Assembly (NCBI GenBank): GCA_004794655.1
Contig: SMMW01000601.1
Location: forward strand, 558,001-622,000
Source of the DNA: Marisa cornuarietis
Taxonomy: Eukaryota; Mollusca; Gastropoda; Architaenioglossa; Ampullariidae
Length of the DNA: 64,000 bases
Direction: 5' to 3'
Numbering within the stretch: position 1 is the stretch's first letter; every line of letters starts with the position of its first letter. The position numbers were made by a program, and so were the translations under genes. Shown here piece after piece: positions 13,065-24,099 of the stretch. Below the pieces are notes generated by a model, which had not been told where the DNA came from, made no database searches, and saw only the letters and a program-made list of their open reading frames with translations.

Positions 13065-13265
13065 GTCGCGGGTATGTAGACCCGCGCGCGAGCGAACGAG
13101 CGATAGAGAATACAATAAGAACATCAGTTTTCCATTTGCAAATGACGCTCAATGGCGTTCATTCGTTATTCTGTCGCTCGCGCGGCTGAAGTAATACCCG
13201 CCACCACCAACACCCGGCAGACGATACTCGCTGACTTACTTGCAGCGCCTCATGCAGCGTAGACG

Positions 13266-13330
<65 letters not shown>
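13266..13330. repeat. (GAT)n microsatellite
   Basis: About 21 perfect trinucleotide units. Confidence 0.95.
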
Positions 13331-13354
13331 TCCATTTGTAATGGACAATGTGAT

Positions 13355-13568
13355 CAGATAAACTTGAGTAGCATACCGACTGTACGCTATAGTGTCTCAG
13401 GTAAGGTGACCAAAATTAATATACTTGAATAGATACTAGTCCGTACATTAGTCTCTGGGGTAAGATAATAATAATAACAAAAACAACTTTAAAGCACATT
13501 TTCCCACTTTAAGCTCACTTCTCTGTACAAAACATATTGTAACACACAAGTATAAAAAGAAAGACTCA

Positions 13569-13639
<71 letters not shown>

Positions 13640-14030
13640 TATAAAAAATAAGCAAACAAAAGACACATTAATCAAATTAACAGTGCAATCAAATTAACGC
13701 TGCATCACAAGGAGGAAGATCTCGTGTCTGTCGCAGTCAAGGTGAGGTAGAGAAAGGTTGGCTGGAATGAAGTTTAAGGTCAATACAGTTGAGAGTACAG
13801 CACAATCCCGGGACTGAGGAAGCATTAATGAACATAGCTGGACTAGTATTGGTCACCTAATGAACTGTTCTACCGTGTGTTTTTACACATCCATCTATAA
13901 TACAGAAAGCACACTAGTGTCGTGGGTAAGGTCATCAGATATTTTTGAATAGTATACACACTGTTCACTAGTCCTGCGGGTAAGCTCACCTACTATAATG
14001 GATACTAGTGTCGTTAATTAATGCCACTCT
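13355..14030. repeat. Degenerate minisatellite with CTAGTGTCGTGGGTAAG core
   Basis: Variants of the core TAGTGTCGTGGGTAAGGTCA recur near 13,391, 13,450, 13,917, 13,968 and 14,008, usually preceded by TTGAATAGTATAC-like sequence. The array is interrupted by an AC microsatellite and unique DNA. Each unit carries a GGTAAG donor-like string, but nothing suggests that these are used as splice sites. Confidence 0.45.
13575..13637. repeat. (AC)n microsatellite
   Basis: About 31 dinucleotide units lying inside the degenerate minisatellite region. Confidence 0.95.
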
Positions 14031-14500
14031 TAAAATAGTGAATACAAAATATTGAAACAAGCGAAAAATGGTTCATGGTTTTCTTCTGGTGTTATCTTTT
14101 ACGTTTGACTGTGACGTAAGCAGCAATCTCATATACGGTCAAAGGGTTTACAAAACACCAGTTAAAGCTGGTATAAACCAATCACACAATCAAAAACAAT
14201 CAGTGATAAAAATGCAATTCGTACATTTGACATCTGCGAAAAAAAGTTCATGAAGACATGCTGGTGGGTACTCGCACGCATGCACGCACGCACGCGCACA
14301 TACAAACACTACTCCAGAGAGAGAGAGAGAGAGAGAATCAGCAAAAGCAAGGCGAGACAGTATCGATCTGTATGCTAAGTACCTTCCTAGGGTTTTGACA
14401 TTTCTAACCATCTTCCCCAGCATTCTGCTAGAGATGAAGAAAGAAAACAGTTGCACTGGGAAGACTGTCACAACGGCTGCAAGGAAGCTCACGTGGGACC

Positions 14501-14613
14501 ATGCCAGGCCGGGTGTCGCTGACCGGCGCCGGTAACCCCGTCACAGACACCCATCTACCCACCTCCCGCGCCGGCAGCCTCGGGAGGAACCAGGAGAGCA
14601 GAACGCGACGAAG
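14501..14613 (+). CDS. Candidate first coding exon or 5' UTR exon in a GC-rich block
   Basis: In otherwise AT-rich DNA a GC-rich block carries ATG at 14,501 in a good context (GGGACCATGC). An open frame starting MPGRVSLTGAGNP reaches a strong donor (CGACGAAG/GTAGGT) at 14,613/14,614. The product is unrecognised. It could be the first exon or 5' UTR exon of a gene reading rightwards. It cannot extend the GPCR protein, because the GPCR exon has an in-frame stop just before its own ATG. Confidence 0.25.
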
Positions 14614-15699
14614 GTAGGTTGAGAGCTCACTTCGCCCTATTTTTGTCTGCCTACTTTAACGGTTTCTTTTCATGAATCCAAGAATATCATACAGCTAGGT
14701 CAGCGCACAAGAGATTTCTCTGTGATCTTTGCAGCTTTCGTTCCAGCAGCTCAGTGGGTGGTTTTCTGTCAAAGGTTTTAAAAGTGTAGCAGTGTTCACC
14801 GTGATTGGTTAGCTTCTGGTTCTCGCTGTTTCCTCGATTCCAGAAAGGCAGTCTGACGTAAACCGGACATCATTTATCACCAGTATGTGTTTTTATGTGT
14901 CAGGTATTTGACCTGCTAACTAACATATAATATGAACCGGAACTAATAATGATCGGACATAGTCGTGTCTAAGGACGGCAGGTAATGCAGAGAATAAATT
15001 CTACCCAGTGACGAGTAGGATATTTATAGACGTGCATCACCCCTACAACTATTCCCCGTCAGTTAGCACTTGCGTCTTTCAAACTACGTTCTCCATTGCA
15101 GAGGGAATCAATATAAAGCAAAAGTATAAAAATACCTGCTGGTACTTTGAGGCAACACATTTTCAAAACATCGATGTAAAGATGTGTGCTTATTTCCCTG
15201 TACTCAAGAAGTCTTGTCACTGTGTGTTGTATTTCTTTCCCATTCCTTCGATAGTGTAAACATGGCAAATATACAAGACTATCGTTTGTTGACGAGTAAC
15301 ACTAGGACTTTCTTAATAAGGTGATTCCATACCGACATACGTTGCACACGCTTATCTCTATACTGAACTCCGGGAAAAGAGTGAAACTTCGTGCCGTGGA
15401 GTTATTTCTTAACACGACATAGAGCTGATGTTGTAGCATATGATAAGACGACAACTGTCGAAGGAAAGCAACTTTGTATAAAAGTATGTTCAGCCAGTAT
15501 TTTCTGGGACTTAGCAGTTCCAACAGACTTTGTCGTGTGGACATCTGTTGCTAGCACTGTTTTTTTTTTTTCAACATGACAAGAACAATAATTGATGAAT
15601 GTCACAAAAAAGTTGAATATATTTAATATGTACTGTTGTAAAAAATAGAAAAACAAAATCTGAGACAAAAAGTAAAATGGAGTGACAGTGCTGGTATAG

Positions 15700-15974
15700 A
15701 TACTCTTCGAAAGTAACCTCTCTTCTAGATTGACATCGGCGACAGAGCTAGACTCTTTACAGGTCTGCATGCAGTCTGCAAAGCCAGACAACCCTGTGTA
15801 GCACTCACACCTTCGATTTCGTGAACCCGGACCTCTGACTTCTTGAATCCTTTTCTCAGTCTGCTTGTAGCGAGACGGCGTTAGATGGGGCTGGGCGAGT
15901 TCTTCAACCGTTTTCACAATGCGGCCGTCAACAAGGAACAAATGTCTAAGAGACATAGCCACCAACACCGCCAT
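15700..15974 (-). CDS. Candidate secreted peptide precursor with a CxC...CxxxC motif
   Basis: The ATG at 15,974 opens a minus-strand frame whose first 90 or so residues look coding-like. They contain a short hydrophobic start (AVLVAMSL), a KR pair at 41-42, then RNRR at 52-55 immediately followed by CECYTGLSGFADCMQTC (residues 56-72; DNA 15,759-15,809). Four cysteines spaced C-x-C-x9-C-x3-C after a polybasic site resemble the layout of endothelin-type peptides (family spacing C-x-C-x7-C-x3-C). Downstream residues become AT-driven and hydrophobic, so the exon probably ends near 15,700-15,760; GTAAAGAG at 15,753-15,760 is a possible donor. The signal peptide is weak and may lie on another exon. 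A chance ORF is quite possible. Confidence 0.3.
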
Positions 15975-15999
15975 GATGGGATGTCAAGGATGTACCCGG

Positions 16000-17110
16000 C
16001 AGCTCATAACTTTTAGCCCCTTCCACAGTACATTACACTAATTAACTTCTACTACTCAAGGGAGATCTCCAGATATTTTCATAAGTAGATGTGATAATAC
16101 AAAGTGCTCACGAAGGGAGGAAAATCCAGAAGGGTGCATGTGTGTGTAAACGTGCATCTGCGTGACTAATTTTCAAACGTACCCCAGATAAGGTTAGATT
16201 AGTTTAACTGAAATTAATAGAGTTAAATGAATTTTTAATTCTTAAGCGTATACCTAGAAACGCAGCTGTCTCACCCACCTCTAACTCTTCTCCAAGCTCC
16301 TACCTGGCCAGACATTCTCACGTCATTCAAAAGCCTCCCCCTCCATTCTGTCCCTCCCTAGCAAGATCTGCTTTTTTTCTTTCGATAGATGTGTGACCCC
16401 CATCATTATGAATAAATGTAAGAATAAAAATGTCCCATGTCTTAAAACAAAAGTTAAGTAATTTTTCGCGTCTGGCATTTTTAACATTAATAACACCTTT
16501 ACATGATTATTCACTCAATGATACTGATGCTACGTAGCAGATCTTTGGTTTCGGTTCGCTTACGTAAAGGCCATCGATCATGACTTAGAGGCATTATAGC
16601 TTTGTGGCCTTATAATTACAGTAGAGGGGAACTTCATATTTTTTCTTTCTCATTTTGATCTTTTTCTGTCGTCGAGTGATGTGTCCTTTACATAACGTTT
16701 AGACTATCCTTGAACATCGATATACCTTTCTCCAAGATTTGTCCCAATCTTGCTGAGTCTTAGCACCAATCCGGTTATTTTGAACTTTTCTTCTTACATC
16801 GATTTTGTGTAAAAGTCTGTGAAAAGTAAGGTTTGAAAAAGTGCTTTTTTGCACTTTACAGAAATGTATGAGAAAAGGTATACGCTCATAAACAATAAAC
16901 GTAATAACGAAATATATCAGCTAGAAGAGTGCAATAAATGTATATAGCATACCAAAGAAAGAAGGTGGAAACGAGAAAACGAGAAAGAGCGAGAGAGTGA
17001 CAATTGCAGTAGCGATTCTTTATTTACGAGCGTGGTAGAATATTTAGCCCTCGCACTATACAGGGAAAGAAAAAGATTAAGTTACTAAACTAATATAATA
17101 ATAAGACGCG
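16000..17110. other. Non-coding AT-rich stretch
   Basis: No supported gene, RNA or mobile element. Only short AT-driven ORFs and short GA runs occur. Confidence 0.5.
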
Positions 17111-17114
17111 ACAT

Positions 17115-17312
17115 TAACAGACAGTGGAGGAGGAGAACTGGTGTTTTACACCGAGCCAGCAACTAAGACTATATCACGGCAAGGCAGGCAGACCTGTAAA
17201 CAATGGTCACATGCAGAAAAAGCACAGCGTGCCCGAAACGAGAGCTGAACCCAGGACAGACAACCTTCACTGTACTGGTGACTGGCGCCAACCGTTGCGC
17301 CACCGGACCTCC
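17115..17312 (-). mobile_element. tRNA-derived SINE, family A, copy 2
   Basis: On the minus strand the copy begins GGTGGCGCAACGGTTGG, which fits an A box. It has a B-box-like GGGTTCAGCTC (17,242-17,252) and then the family body, including CCTTGCCGTGATATAG, TTGCTGGCTCGG and GTAAAACACC. It is the most complete of the three copies and defines the 5' head of the family. Confidence 0.7.
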
Positions 17313-17760
17313 CCAACAGAGAGTGGAGGGGAATATGTACAAAAGTGGTCAGTAACTCATATTTACAACGGTTTTGGTGCCGGGAAGTAGTTCAAAAGCT
17401 TTATGGCTTTGAATCTTGATGCAAGTTCAATCAGGTCCTGGTGCTGGATAAGAGGCTTTAGCAAATGTCGGTAGGTTGTATAGTTATTTCAGTAGCTCTT
17501 GTCGGAAGCAGTTTAAAGAATTCATGAGGAGGGAGGCTATTCAACAGTATTTCAGGCTTGATTTTAAAAAAGTGTTAATTCTTGAAATGGGATTTTATGT
17601 TTTAGGACGTTCGCGTATATTTTGTAAAAAACTGCTGAGATCACAAGGAACAGTTTATCCGTTAGTATTTTATAAACGAAGATACTTTTGTTGTATTTTA
17701 ACCTGTGTCAGTGGAAGAACTCATAAAGAGGCGAAATCATCATTCTTTTTTTTCGATTTT

Positions 17761-17983
17761 AATAAAACTGCTTTAGTAGCTCACCTATGAACAGAGAGAG
17801 AGAGAGAGGCAAGGTGGTCAAGGATGAAATTAAAAAAACTGCTTTAATAGCTCACCTATGAACAGAGAGAGAGAGAGAGAGAGGCAAGGTGGTCAAGGAT
17901 GAAATTAAAAAAAACTGCTTTAATAGCTCACCTATGAACAGAGAGAGAGAGGCAAGGTGGTCAAGGATGAAATTTAAAAAAAA
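17761..17983. repeat. Tandem repeat, about 75 bp x 3
   Basis: Three near-identical units run AAACTGCTTTA, then AGCTCACCTATGAACAG, a (GA)n tract, GGCAAGGTGGTCAAGGATG and AAATT plus poly(A). They differ mainly in GA and A tract length. Confidence 0.9.
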
Positions 17984-18281
17984 CCTGTAAAGTATCCCAT
18001 AAAATGAACTCTTAATAGCAAGTTGGAAAGACCCTCACCCTTGATATCGACCGCGATATGATGCAGTGTCGTTAGGTTTGGCCTTGCGCAATCGGCTGGG
18101 CTATGACGACAGGTAGCCAAAAAAAAGAGAGAGAGAGTAAGAGAAAAAAATCTAGAGCACAGTCATGATGTATAGATCGCACTACAGACCGCACACAGAA
18201 GCAGGGTCTGCTTACACATTTTGGCCCAGCTGACAAACGTCACCTACATGATTGTAAAAAAAGGCTGTGTGGGGTGGATGT

Positions 18282-18319
18282 GGAGACCTGGGATGGAGAC
18301 CTGGGATGGAGACCTGGGA
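18282..18319. repeat. 13-bp tandem repeat, 3 copies
   Basis: The unit GGAGACCTGGGAT is repeated three times without change in a short G-rich stretch. Confidence 0.85.
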
Positions 18320-18639
18320 GACCTTTGGGATGACAAAGCAGCTGACAGGGCTGTACATCGTGGTCCTGTCCTAGACACACATGGGTTAGAGTGTCTAGAC
18401 GGTTCCACTGTTTGATGTCTTCAGACCAGGCTTCGCGTAGCACGATCCTAACACAGTCCACAGTGCTAGTCCTTCTTACCCACCCCCCTTTCCCTCTTGC
18501 TACTTTACCCATCTTTCTCGGCAGAATCACTATATTTCTCTGTTCCTCTTACTTGATGCCTTTTGTTTTCTGTTTTCGTCGTCAGTACTGTCGTTTTCTT
18601 TCGTCCCTTTGTTTTGTATCTACTTAGTCCACGTCTCTT

Positions 18640-18720
18640 CCCCGTTTTAAGCGCTAAGAGCATGCTCTCTATGAGTGCGAATATGCGCTATAAAAATCTT
18701 CACTATTATTATTATTATTT
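18640..18720 (+). mobile_element. 3' tail of a dispersed retroelement ending in (ATT)n
   Basis: AAGCGCTAAGAGCATGCTC is followed by GAATATGCGCTATAAAAATC and an (ATT)n run. The same blocks occur inverted at 61,400-61,545. This is the architecture of LINE/SINE 3' ends that terminate in a microsatellite. No 5' portion is recognisable. Confidence 0.5.
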
Positions 18721-18739
18721 CTTTCTAGCCTACCGCGCC

Positions 18740-19920
18740 CCTTGTGGCTACTGTGTATCACCTGACCAGACCATGACAGCTTCCTTCTCTTGATTGTGCA
18801 TGGAACTGATTCCCGAGGACCAGGAAGGCTTTCTATTCTGCTGAAGATCTAGATATTTGTCTAATGTTTAGTCCACAAAATCCGTAGTAGTCTCCAGAAG
18901 CTTTCAAGGGTTTTAATTTTTTTCTCGAGGTCAATTCTCCGGGTGTAACTTCCATTACGACACAGAAGGAAAGAGATGATCAGACATCCGTAGACTTGTA
19001 GTTTTGTTAGCAAGCTGATGTTATGTGCTACTTATCCATATTCTATTGAGCTCTGGCATCGTTTTTGTCCGATCAAATCAAGTACTGACCTATATTGTTG
19101 ATCTACTATTCTTTATTGTAAGATGATAATCCATGCTATTTGAAACTCTCCAAGTCTCCTTTTATTGTATCAGGGCTGTAGTTTTTTAAGTGAATTTTTT
19201 ATACTTCAGCTGTCCTTGTTAAAACAGCAGTCATACTGTAGTCTATCGTGGAATGGAGTTCAGTCCGACCGGCTGTTGTTCTGCTAAAGACTGTAGTCAA
19301 ACTATTATAGCAAACGTGACTAGCTCGAACTTCCTTCAGAATGCTGTGGTTTGGTTTGGGTGGTGTTTAGACACAAATACTACTGCCACCAGCATTTCGT
19401 ACACTACTGTACGCATGTACTTCAGTGTCGAAATCGAACATCAACCCAGCAATTATTCGAAGCTTTGCGCGTCAGACAGGAGCATCAGGTAGGAGTCAAA
19501 AGGAAAAGTAGGATCAGCCGACATGATGAGAGGCATGCTGGGAAGCAAGGCCATTTTTATGGGCTCTCTTTCTTTTTTAAGCTCATCGCAACGATTTTCA
19601 GATCCTGACAGTTCGTGCTAGACTCATTTATGGCACCATCTGTCGTTATCCACATGGCTGTGTGGTTTGTATGTACAAATTAAGCTGTTAGACCACCGTT
19701 AATAGGAAATGTTGTGGCAATTATAAATATTTAATTTAAAACAAATTAACAGTCTATCGTGCGACAGTCTCGACAGTCTATTGATCTTTAGACATTTGGT
19801 CTACCTTCTACCAGATATATATATATATAATTAAACAACGATTGCATTAGGTACACAAAGACAAAAAAAAAAGAAATCGCAGACAATGGTTGCTTTGACA
19901 ATATTTCTATTTTTATTTTT
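18740..19920. other. Non-coding region upstream of the GPCR
   Basis: No supported exon. It probably includes part of the intron preceding the GPCR coding exon, because a polypyrimidine tract and acceptor end at 19,927. Confidence 0.4.
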
Positions 19921-19980
19921 GTTTCAGTGAAACTACACAGCACACACGGCAGTCACAGCTAAATTCAGGTTGGCGCCGTT

Positions 19981-21282
19981 ATGTTTGGGAACGCCACCCC
20001 ACTAGACAGCATCCCACGTCCCCTCACAGGTGAAAAGGCTACGCTAGCCGTGGTGACCGTCGTACTTTCCCTCACCGCTGTGGTCAGCAACAGCCTGCTG
20101 GTGTACGTGGTCGTGCGGACGGCGACCCTCCACACCTCCACCAACGTCTTCATCGCCTCGCTGTCGGTGGCAGAGTTCCTGACAGGCTTGCTTGTCGTCC
20201 CATTCGTAGGCGCCGCAGCAGCAACAGCGGCAGGCTCGAGCTCCTCCGCCTCCTCTTCCTCCTCCTCGGGCTGGCCCTTCTCGACCGGCGCCTGCTGCTT
20301 CTTGGCGGCGATGGGGGTGCTGGGCAGGTGCGCGGCCAGTCTCAGTCTCCTTGTAGTCTCGGCCGACCGCTGCGTGGCCATCAGCCGGCCGCTCCGCTAC
20401 GCCTCCATCGTCACTCAGCGGTCCACAGTGGTCGTGCTGGTGGTAGTCTGGTTGCAGAGTCTGCTGATGGCTCTCCTACCGCTGTCTCGCTGGGGAAGAT
20501 ACGCGTACGCCGAAGGTTTTGGTATGTGCCTCTTGCGAAGTTCCTCGGGAAGCGAAGAAGAGTCCTCCGCGGAGGGTGCCACAAGTGTCGGCTCGGAGGT
20601 GCTGGTGAAGGAGACGCTCTGTACCTTCACGCCGGCGGCGGCGATGTTGGTGCTGATGGCGGTCACCGTCCACCAGATCCGAGGTCACCGCCGGGTCTTC
20701 GCCATCGTTCCTGTGCCCGTGGCTGCCACCTCTCTGCCCGCCGGCACCTCCAGCATGGTGACCGCGGCCTCTAGCACGTTCAAGGCCATGAGATCGCTGT
20801 TGCTCGTGACCTTGGCTTTCCTCGTCCTGGGTCTGCCTTTTGCCGTGGCGTGCGTGCTGTGCCAGACAGGACACAAGTGCGCGTTGCCGACACCGCTGCT
20901 GCGCTCGCTGCTGTGGCTCTCCTTCCTCGGCAGCATCGTCAACCCCATCCTCATCATGGCACTCAACCGCAAGTTCCGCGCCGCCCTGCGCGCGCTTTTC
21001 TTCTGCGGAGGCTGCCGCATTCTCAGAGCCATCAAAGGCGTCGACAAGGACCCCTTCGCCCTTTCCACTGGCCTCCACACCGTCATGGAGACCACTCTAG
21101 TGGTCAACATGATTCACGGGGCTGGCAGGCGCGATGCCAACATCTGGCGGCAGGTCGTTCTGAACCCGGTCGCCAGACCAGAGTTGCTTGTGCCTCCTGC
21201 ACCTCGCCGTGTCGGCATCTTGACGTTACGGAAAACGCAGTCATCCCCTGAATGTGTCAACTTTGGTGCTGTCCACATGTGA
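19981..21282 (+). CDS. Orphan class A (rhodopsin-like) G protein-coupled receptor, 433 aa
   Basis: A single-exon plasma-membrane receptor. An acceptor (TTTTTGTTTCAG, ending 19,927) opens the exon. An in-frame TAA precedes the ATG, fixing the start. N-glycosylation sequon NAT at 4-6; TM1 about 21-46 (SNSLL); TM2 56-78; TM3 105-128; TM4 149-167 with W157; TM5 213-232 with P218; TM6 271-292; TM7 309-328. Disulfide candidates are C105/C106 and C183. Variant signatures: E65 where TM2 normally has Asp, DRC (129-131) for DRY, G284 where TM6 normally has Trp, and NPILI (321-325) for NPxxY. A Ser-rich run (86-96) fills the first extracellular loop before GWPF, and C342/C345 may be palmitoylated. The locus is GC-rich compared with its surroundings. 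The ligand is unknown; loop features vaguely recall GPR161/GPR101-like orphans. A poly(A) signal follows at 21,484. Confidence 0.9.
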   Translation: MFGNATPLDSIPRPLTGEKATLAVVTVVLSLTAVVSNSLLVYVVVRTATLHTSTNVFIASLSVAEFLTGLLVVPFVGAAAATAAGSSSSASSSSSSGWPFSTGACCFLAAMGVLGRCAASLSLLVVSADRCVAISRPLRYASIVTQRSTVVVLVVVWLQSLLMALLPLSRWGRYAYAEGFGMCLLRSSSGSEEESSAEGATSVGSEVLVKETLCTFTPAAAMLVLMAVTVHQIRGHRRVFAIVPVPVAATSLPAGTSSMVTAASSTFKAMRSLLLVTLAFLVLGLPFAVACVLCQTGHKCALPTPLLRSLLWLSFLGSIVNPILIMALNRKFRAALRALFFCGGCRILRAIKGVDKDPFALSTGLHTVMETTLVVNMIHGAGRRDANIWRQVVLNPVARPELLVPPAPRRVGILTLRKTQSSPECVNFGAVHM

Positions 21283-21483
21283 CAGAGGAAGAAAAAAAGT
21301 CATCTCAGAATAGCCAGACAATGAAAAGGCCTCTACACCACGTCTTCGATAAGCACGCATTACACTGTTCTGTGCAACAAAAATCTGTGATCAGCCGTAA
21401 CAAACCACCATTCCTTGTACTGCTTCGCATAAAAATTAGTTTACGCCCTCACACACACGCACACGCACACGCAACAGGAATGC

Positions 21484-21489
21484 AATAAA
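21484..21489 (+). terminator. Poly(A) signal AATAAA of the GPCR gene
   Basis: A canonical hexamer 200 nt after the GPCR stop codon. Confidence 0.6.
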
Positions 21490-22157
21490 TACTTTGTGAT
21501 CTATAACACAAATTCAATGCATATTTCAACATTCTGGATACAGTTTTCCCGAAATGTTAACTTGAAATAACGTTCTTAAGTGAACTTATGCAAAAAAGGT
21601 GTCAACATTCTTTAATTCAGAGGAAAGAAAAACATTTCAGATAATCCTACCACGATTTACAACCACGAGAAACGTTCAAGACGAGACGTAAACTAAGAAT
21701 GTATTTATGCACCTATTTTTGTAATACGTGTTGACAGCAAAGAAAAAAGTTGAAAACCAGTTTTCCTCTCAAAAGTAAAACTACCAATAACACATTAAGG
21801 CACTGAAATTCGATATCAGACGAGTCATTGTGCTTAGTTAGTTGTAGCTTGCGAGCTAGCTGTTTATTTTGCATTGGGGTTGTTAAGCGACCTGACGAAG
21901 GTAGCGTGATCGAATTCATGCACAGTTTGTTCTGTCAGATCTGCCTTTTCACTTCAGTGCAGCAACACTTTGCAAACTTTGCACGACCTGTGCAAGGTCT
22001 CGTGCCTGCATAAATGCAACAGGCAAATTAAGCTGAAGACCTGATCCTGGGAAGAGATCTGTGAGCACGCATACCTAGGCAAAGTTTCTGACATTCACCC
22101 TGACCACGGACTTGTATTACTGGACTGCTTGCAGACGATTGTTTTCAGTGAAGTCAT

Positions 22158-22255
22158 AGAACGAGGCTGGTTACGAAATAGCTTCCGGTTTAGTCACGTT
22201 TCAGTTTAACTACGAGAACGAGGCTGGTTACGAAACAGCTTCCGGTTTATTCACA
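22158..22255. repeat. Imperfect direct repeat of about 40 bp, two copies
   Basis: GAACGAGGCTGGTTACGAAA followed by an AGCTTCCGGTTTA block occurs twice, about 58 bp apart, with few differences. Confidence 0.8.
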
Positions 22256-22362
22256 TTCATTGTTAAGGCTCGCCGAGACTAACAGCAAGAGGCTCAGCGT
22301 TGGTCTCGGTAGACAGACAGCAATCCACCCTATACACGTCCGTGCCCTGACGCCATGATCAA

Positions 22363-22370
22363 TGACGTCA
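22363..22370. promoter_or_regulatory. Perfect CRE-type palindrome TGACGTCA
   Basis: An exact TGACGTCA, the CREB/ATF consensus. It is not tied to a visible promoter here and could be chance (about one expected per 65 kb in random DNA). Confidence 0.2.
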
Positions 22371-24099
22371 CCGGGCAGGATTTCCAGCAGCACACGATTT
22401 CAGACATCGTGGTCTGTGCTGCTTTTTCTGTCGAAGAAAGGCAGACTCTTTCTGGTTTCATAGTCGTGTTTTCACAAGGTATCAACATAAATAATGAAAA
22501 AGTTGTTGTTTGTGACGTTGTTACTAAGTTTTTTTTCTTTCGCATACACATGCACGCAAGATAGATAGATAGATCTTGAACATCTTTATTGATAAGTTCT
22601 GCAGCTCATTTTAAGGAGAGAAGTGAATTTAAAAGTATATCGTTAGTAAAACTATGTTAGATACACAGTTACAATGATAATTATAATGATAATGATGTTA
22701 GTAATAATGAGGATGCTATTAAAATAAACTAACAGTGAATTAGTACCAGAGATTTTGCCTTTCAGTACTGAAAAATTGAGGAAGAGAGAGAGAGAGAGAG
22801 AGATGTGGGGATGGGGGTCTCGAGAGATTGTTCAAAAGTACCGGGAGGGACCAGAGAAAGTCAGAAGAACTTCGAAGAAGTATCTTCCCTTTTTAGTTTT
22901 GCCTCTGGGGTGGCGATAAATGCAGTCAGCATAAAACTTAATCAATGCTGACATCTGTCAAACGAAAAATACAACAAACTGCAACTTTATTTGTCCCAGA
23001 GGGCAGTCAGGGAGAATCTCACACAGCTATAACTAATCAATAACACCTGAATAGCACAGCAACACCATCACACATTCAAACCACGCAGATCATCAACCAG
23101 CGCCCCCCCCCCCATCCTACACACACACACACACACACACGCGAGGGCCGCAGAGAACCAGCACGGGCCCCGGGGCAGACGACCTCTCCGGGCTCCTTGT
23201 AATTTTAATCGTAAATTATTTCCCAGTATAATATATATATATATAATCAAATAGCGTGCTTACAATTTGATTGTCAATATCTACATTTCATTTAGTGACA
23301 TACTATAGACTGCAAACATTAGTACAAGATCTTCGTTCTTGCTTCATCTACGGCTTTACTTTGTGGGTCTACATATTCTTAGTCTGGATGTATAACTTTC
23401 AGTTACTACCAACTATATATCTGCTTGCTCGTCGCTCTTTATCGGTCTGATTCTACGATTCTCCGCTTCAGATCTATCTACGTCTGTTCTCATCGCCTTC
23501 GTGTGACCTACACTGACATCGTTGTCATCTTTATCATCGTTGGTATCTTGGATTATGAGAGGTGCTAACGCGCCTAATAATTAAGCCCTTGTGTGACATC
23601 TTGGTGTATTTATTTCCTTTTATGGTGACTGCAAGTAAAAAATCCAACGACAAAGCCCGGGCCCCCTTCACAGCTACGGGACTGGATACAGCATCCCCCT
23701 CGTCAGGGCTGACGCAAACACACATTCAGAGGTGGGGAACGTCTGACCCGCGAAATCATTTTATCCGGCCCGGCCAGAGCAACCACAAGCGAGCCTCGAA
23801 ATGTAGTGAATCTAGGAGCTTTATTTTTCATAACAACATAAATGTATAATAACGTAAATTATGAGGAACAAGTAAGGAACGTCCATTACGGGATATACAG
23901 GACATGCTGACTCGCAAAGAATAGACTTCATGATAAAATAGTTTCTTCTTTATATGATGATACAGACATCTATGGCCAGGTAGCTCTAGTTCTTTACCTG
24001 CACGGTTGTAAATTTGCGTATTCGTGAAATATAATTATCAATTTTCCGTAATCAAAGATAGGAACGATGATGGATTTTAGAAAATCGAAAAATGTTGGA

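Larger units (their letters stand above)
21500..24090. other. Intergenic sequence between GPCR and LINE copy
   Basis: No supported coding exon. It holds a 40-bp imperfect duplication (22,158-22,255), a perfect CRE palindrome (22,363-22,370), (GA)n and (AC)n tracts and AT-rich DNA. Confidence 0.5.

Noticed and set aside
20476..21078. 200-codon minus-strand ORF and other long frames over the GPCR
   Set aside because: Shadows of the GC-rich GPCR coding strand; no independent domain or splice evidence.
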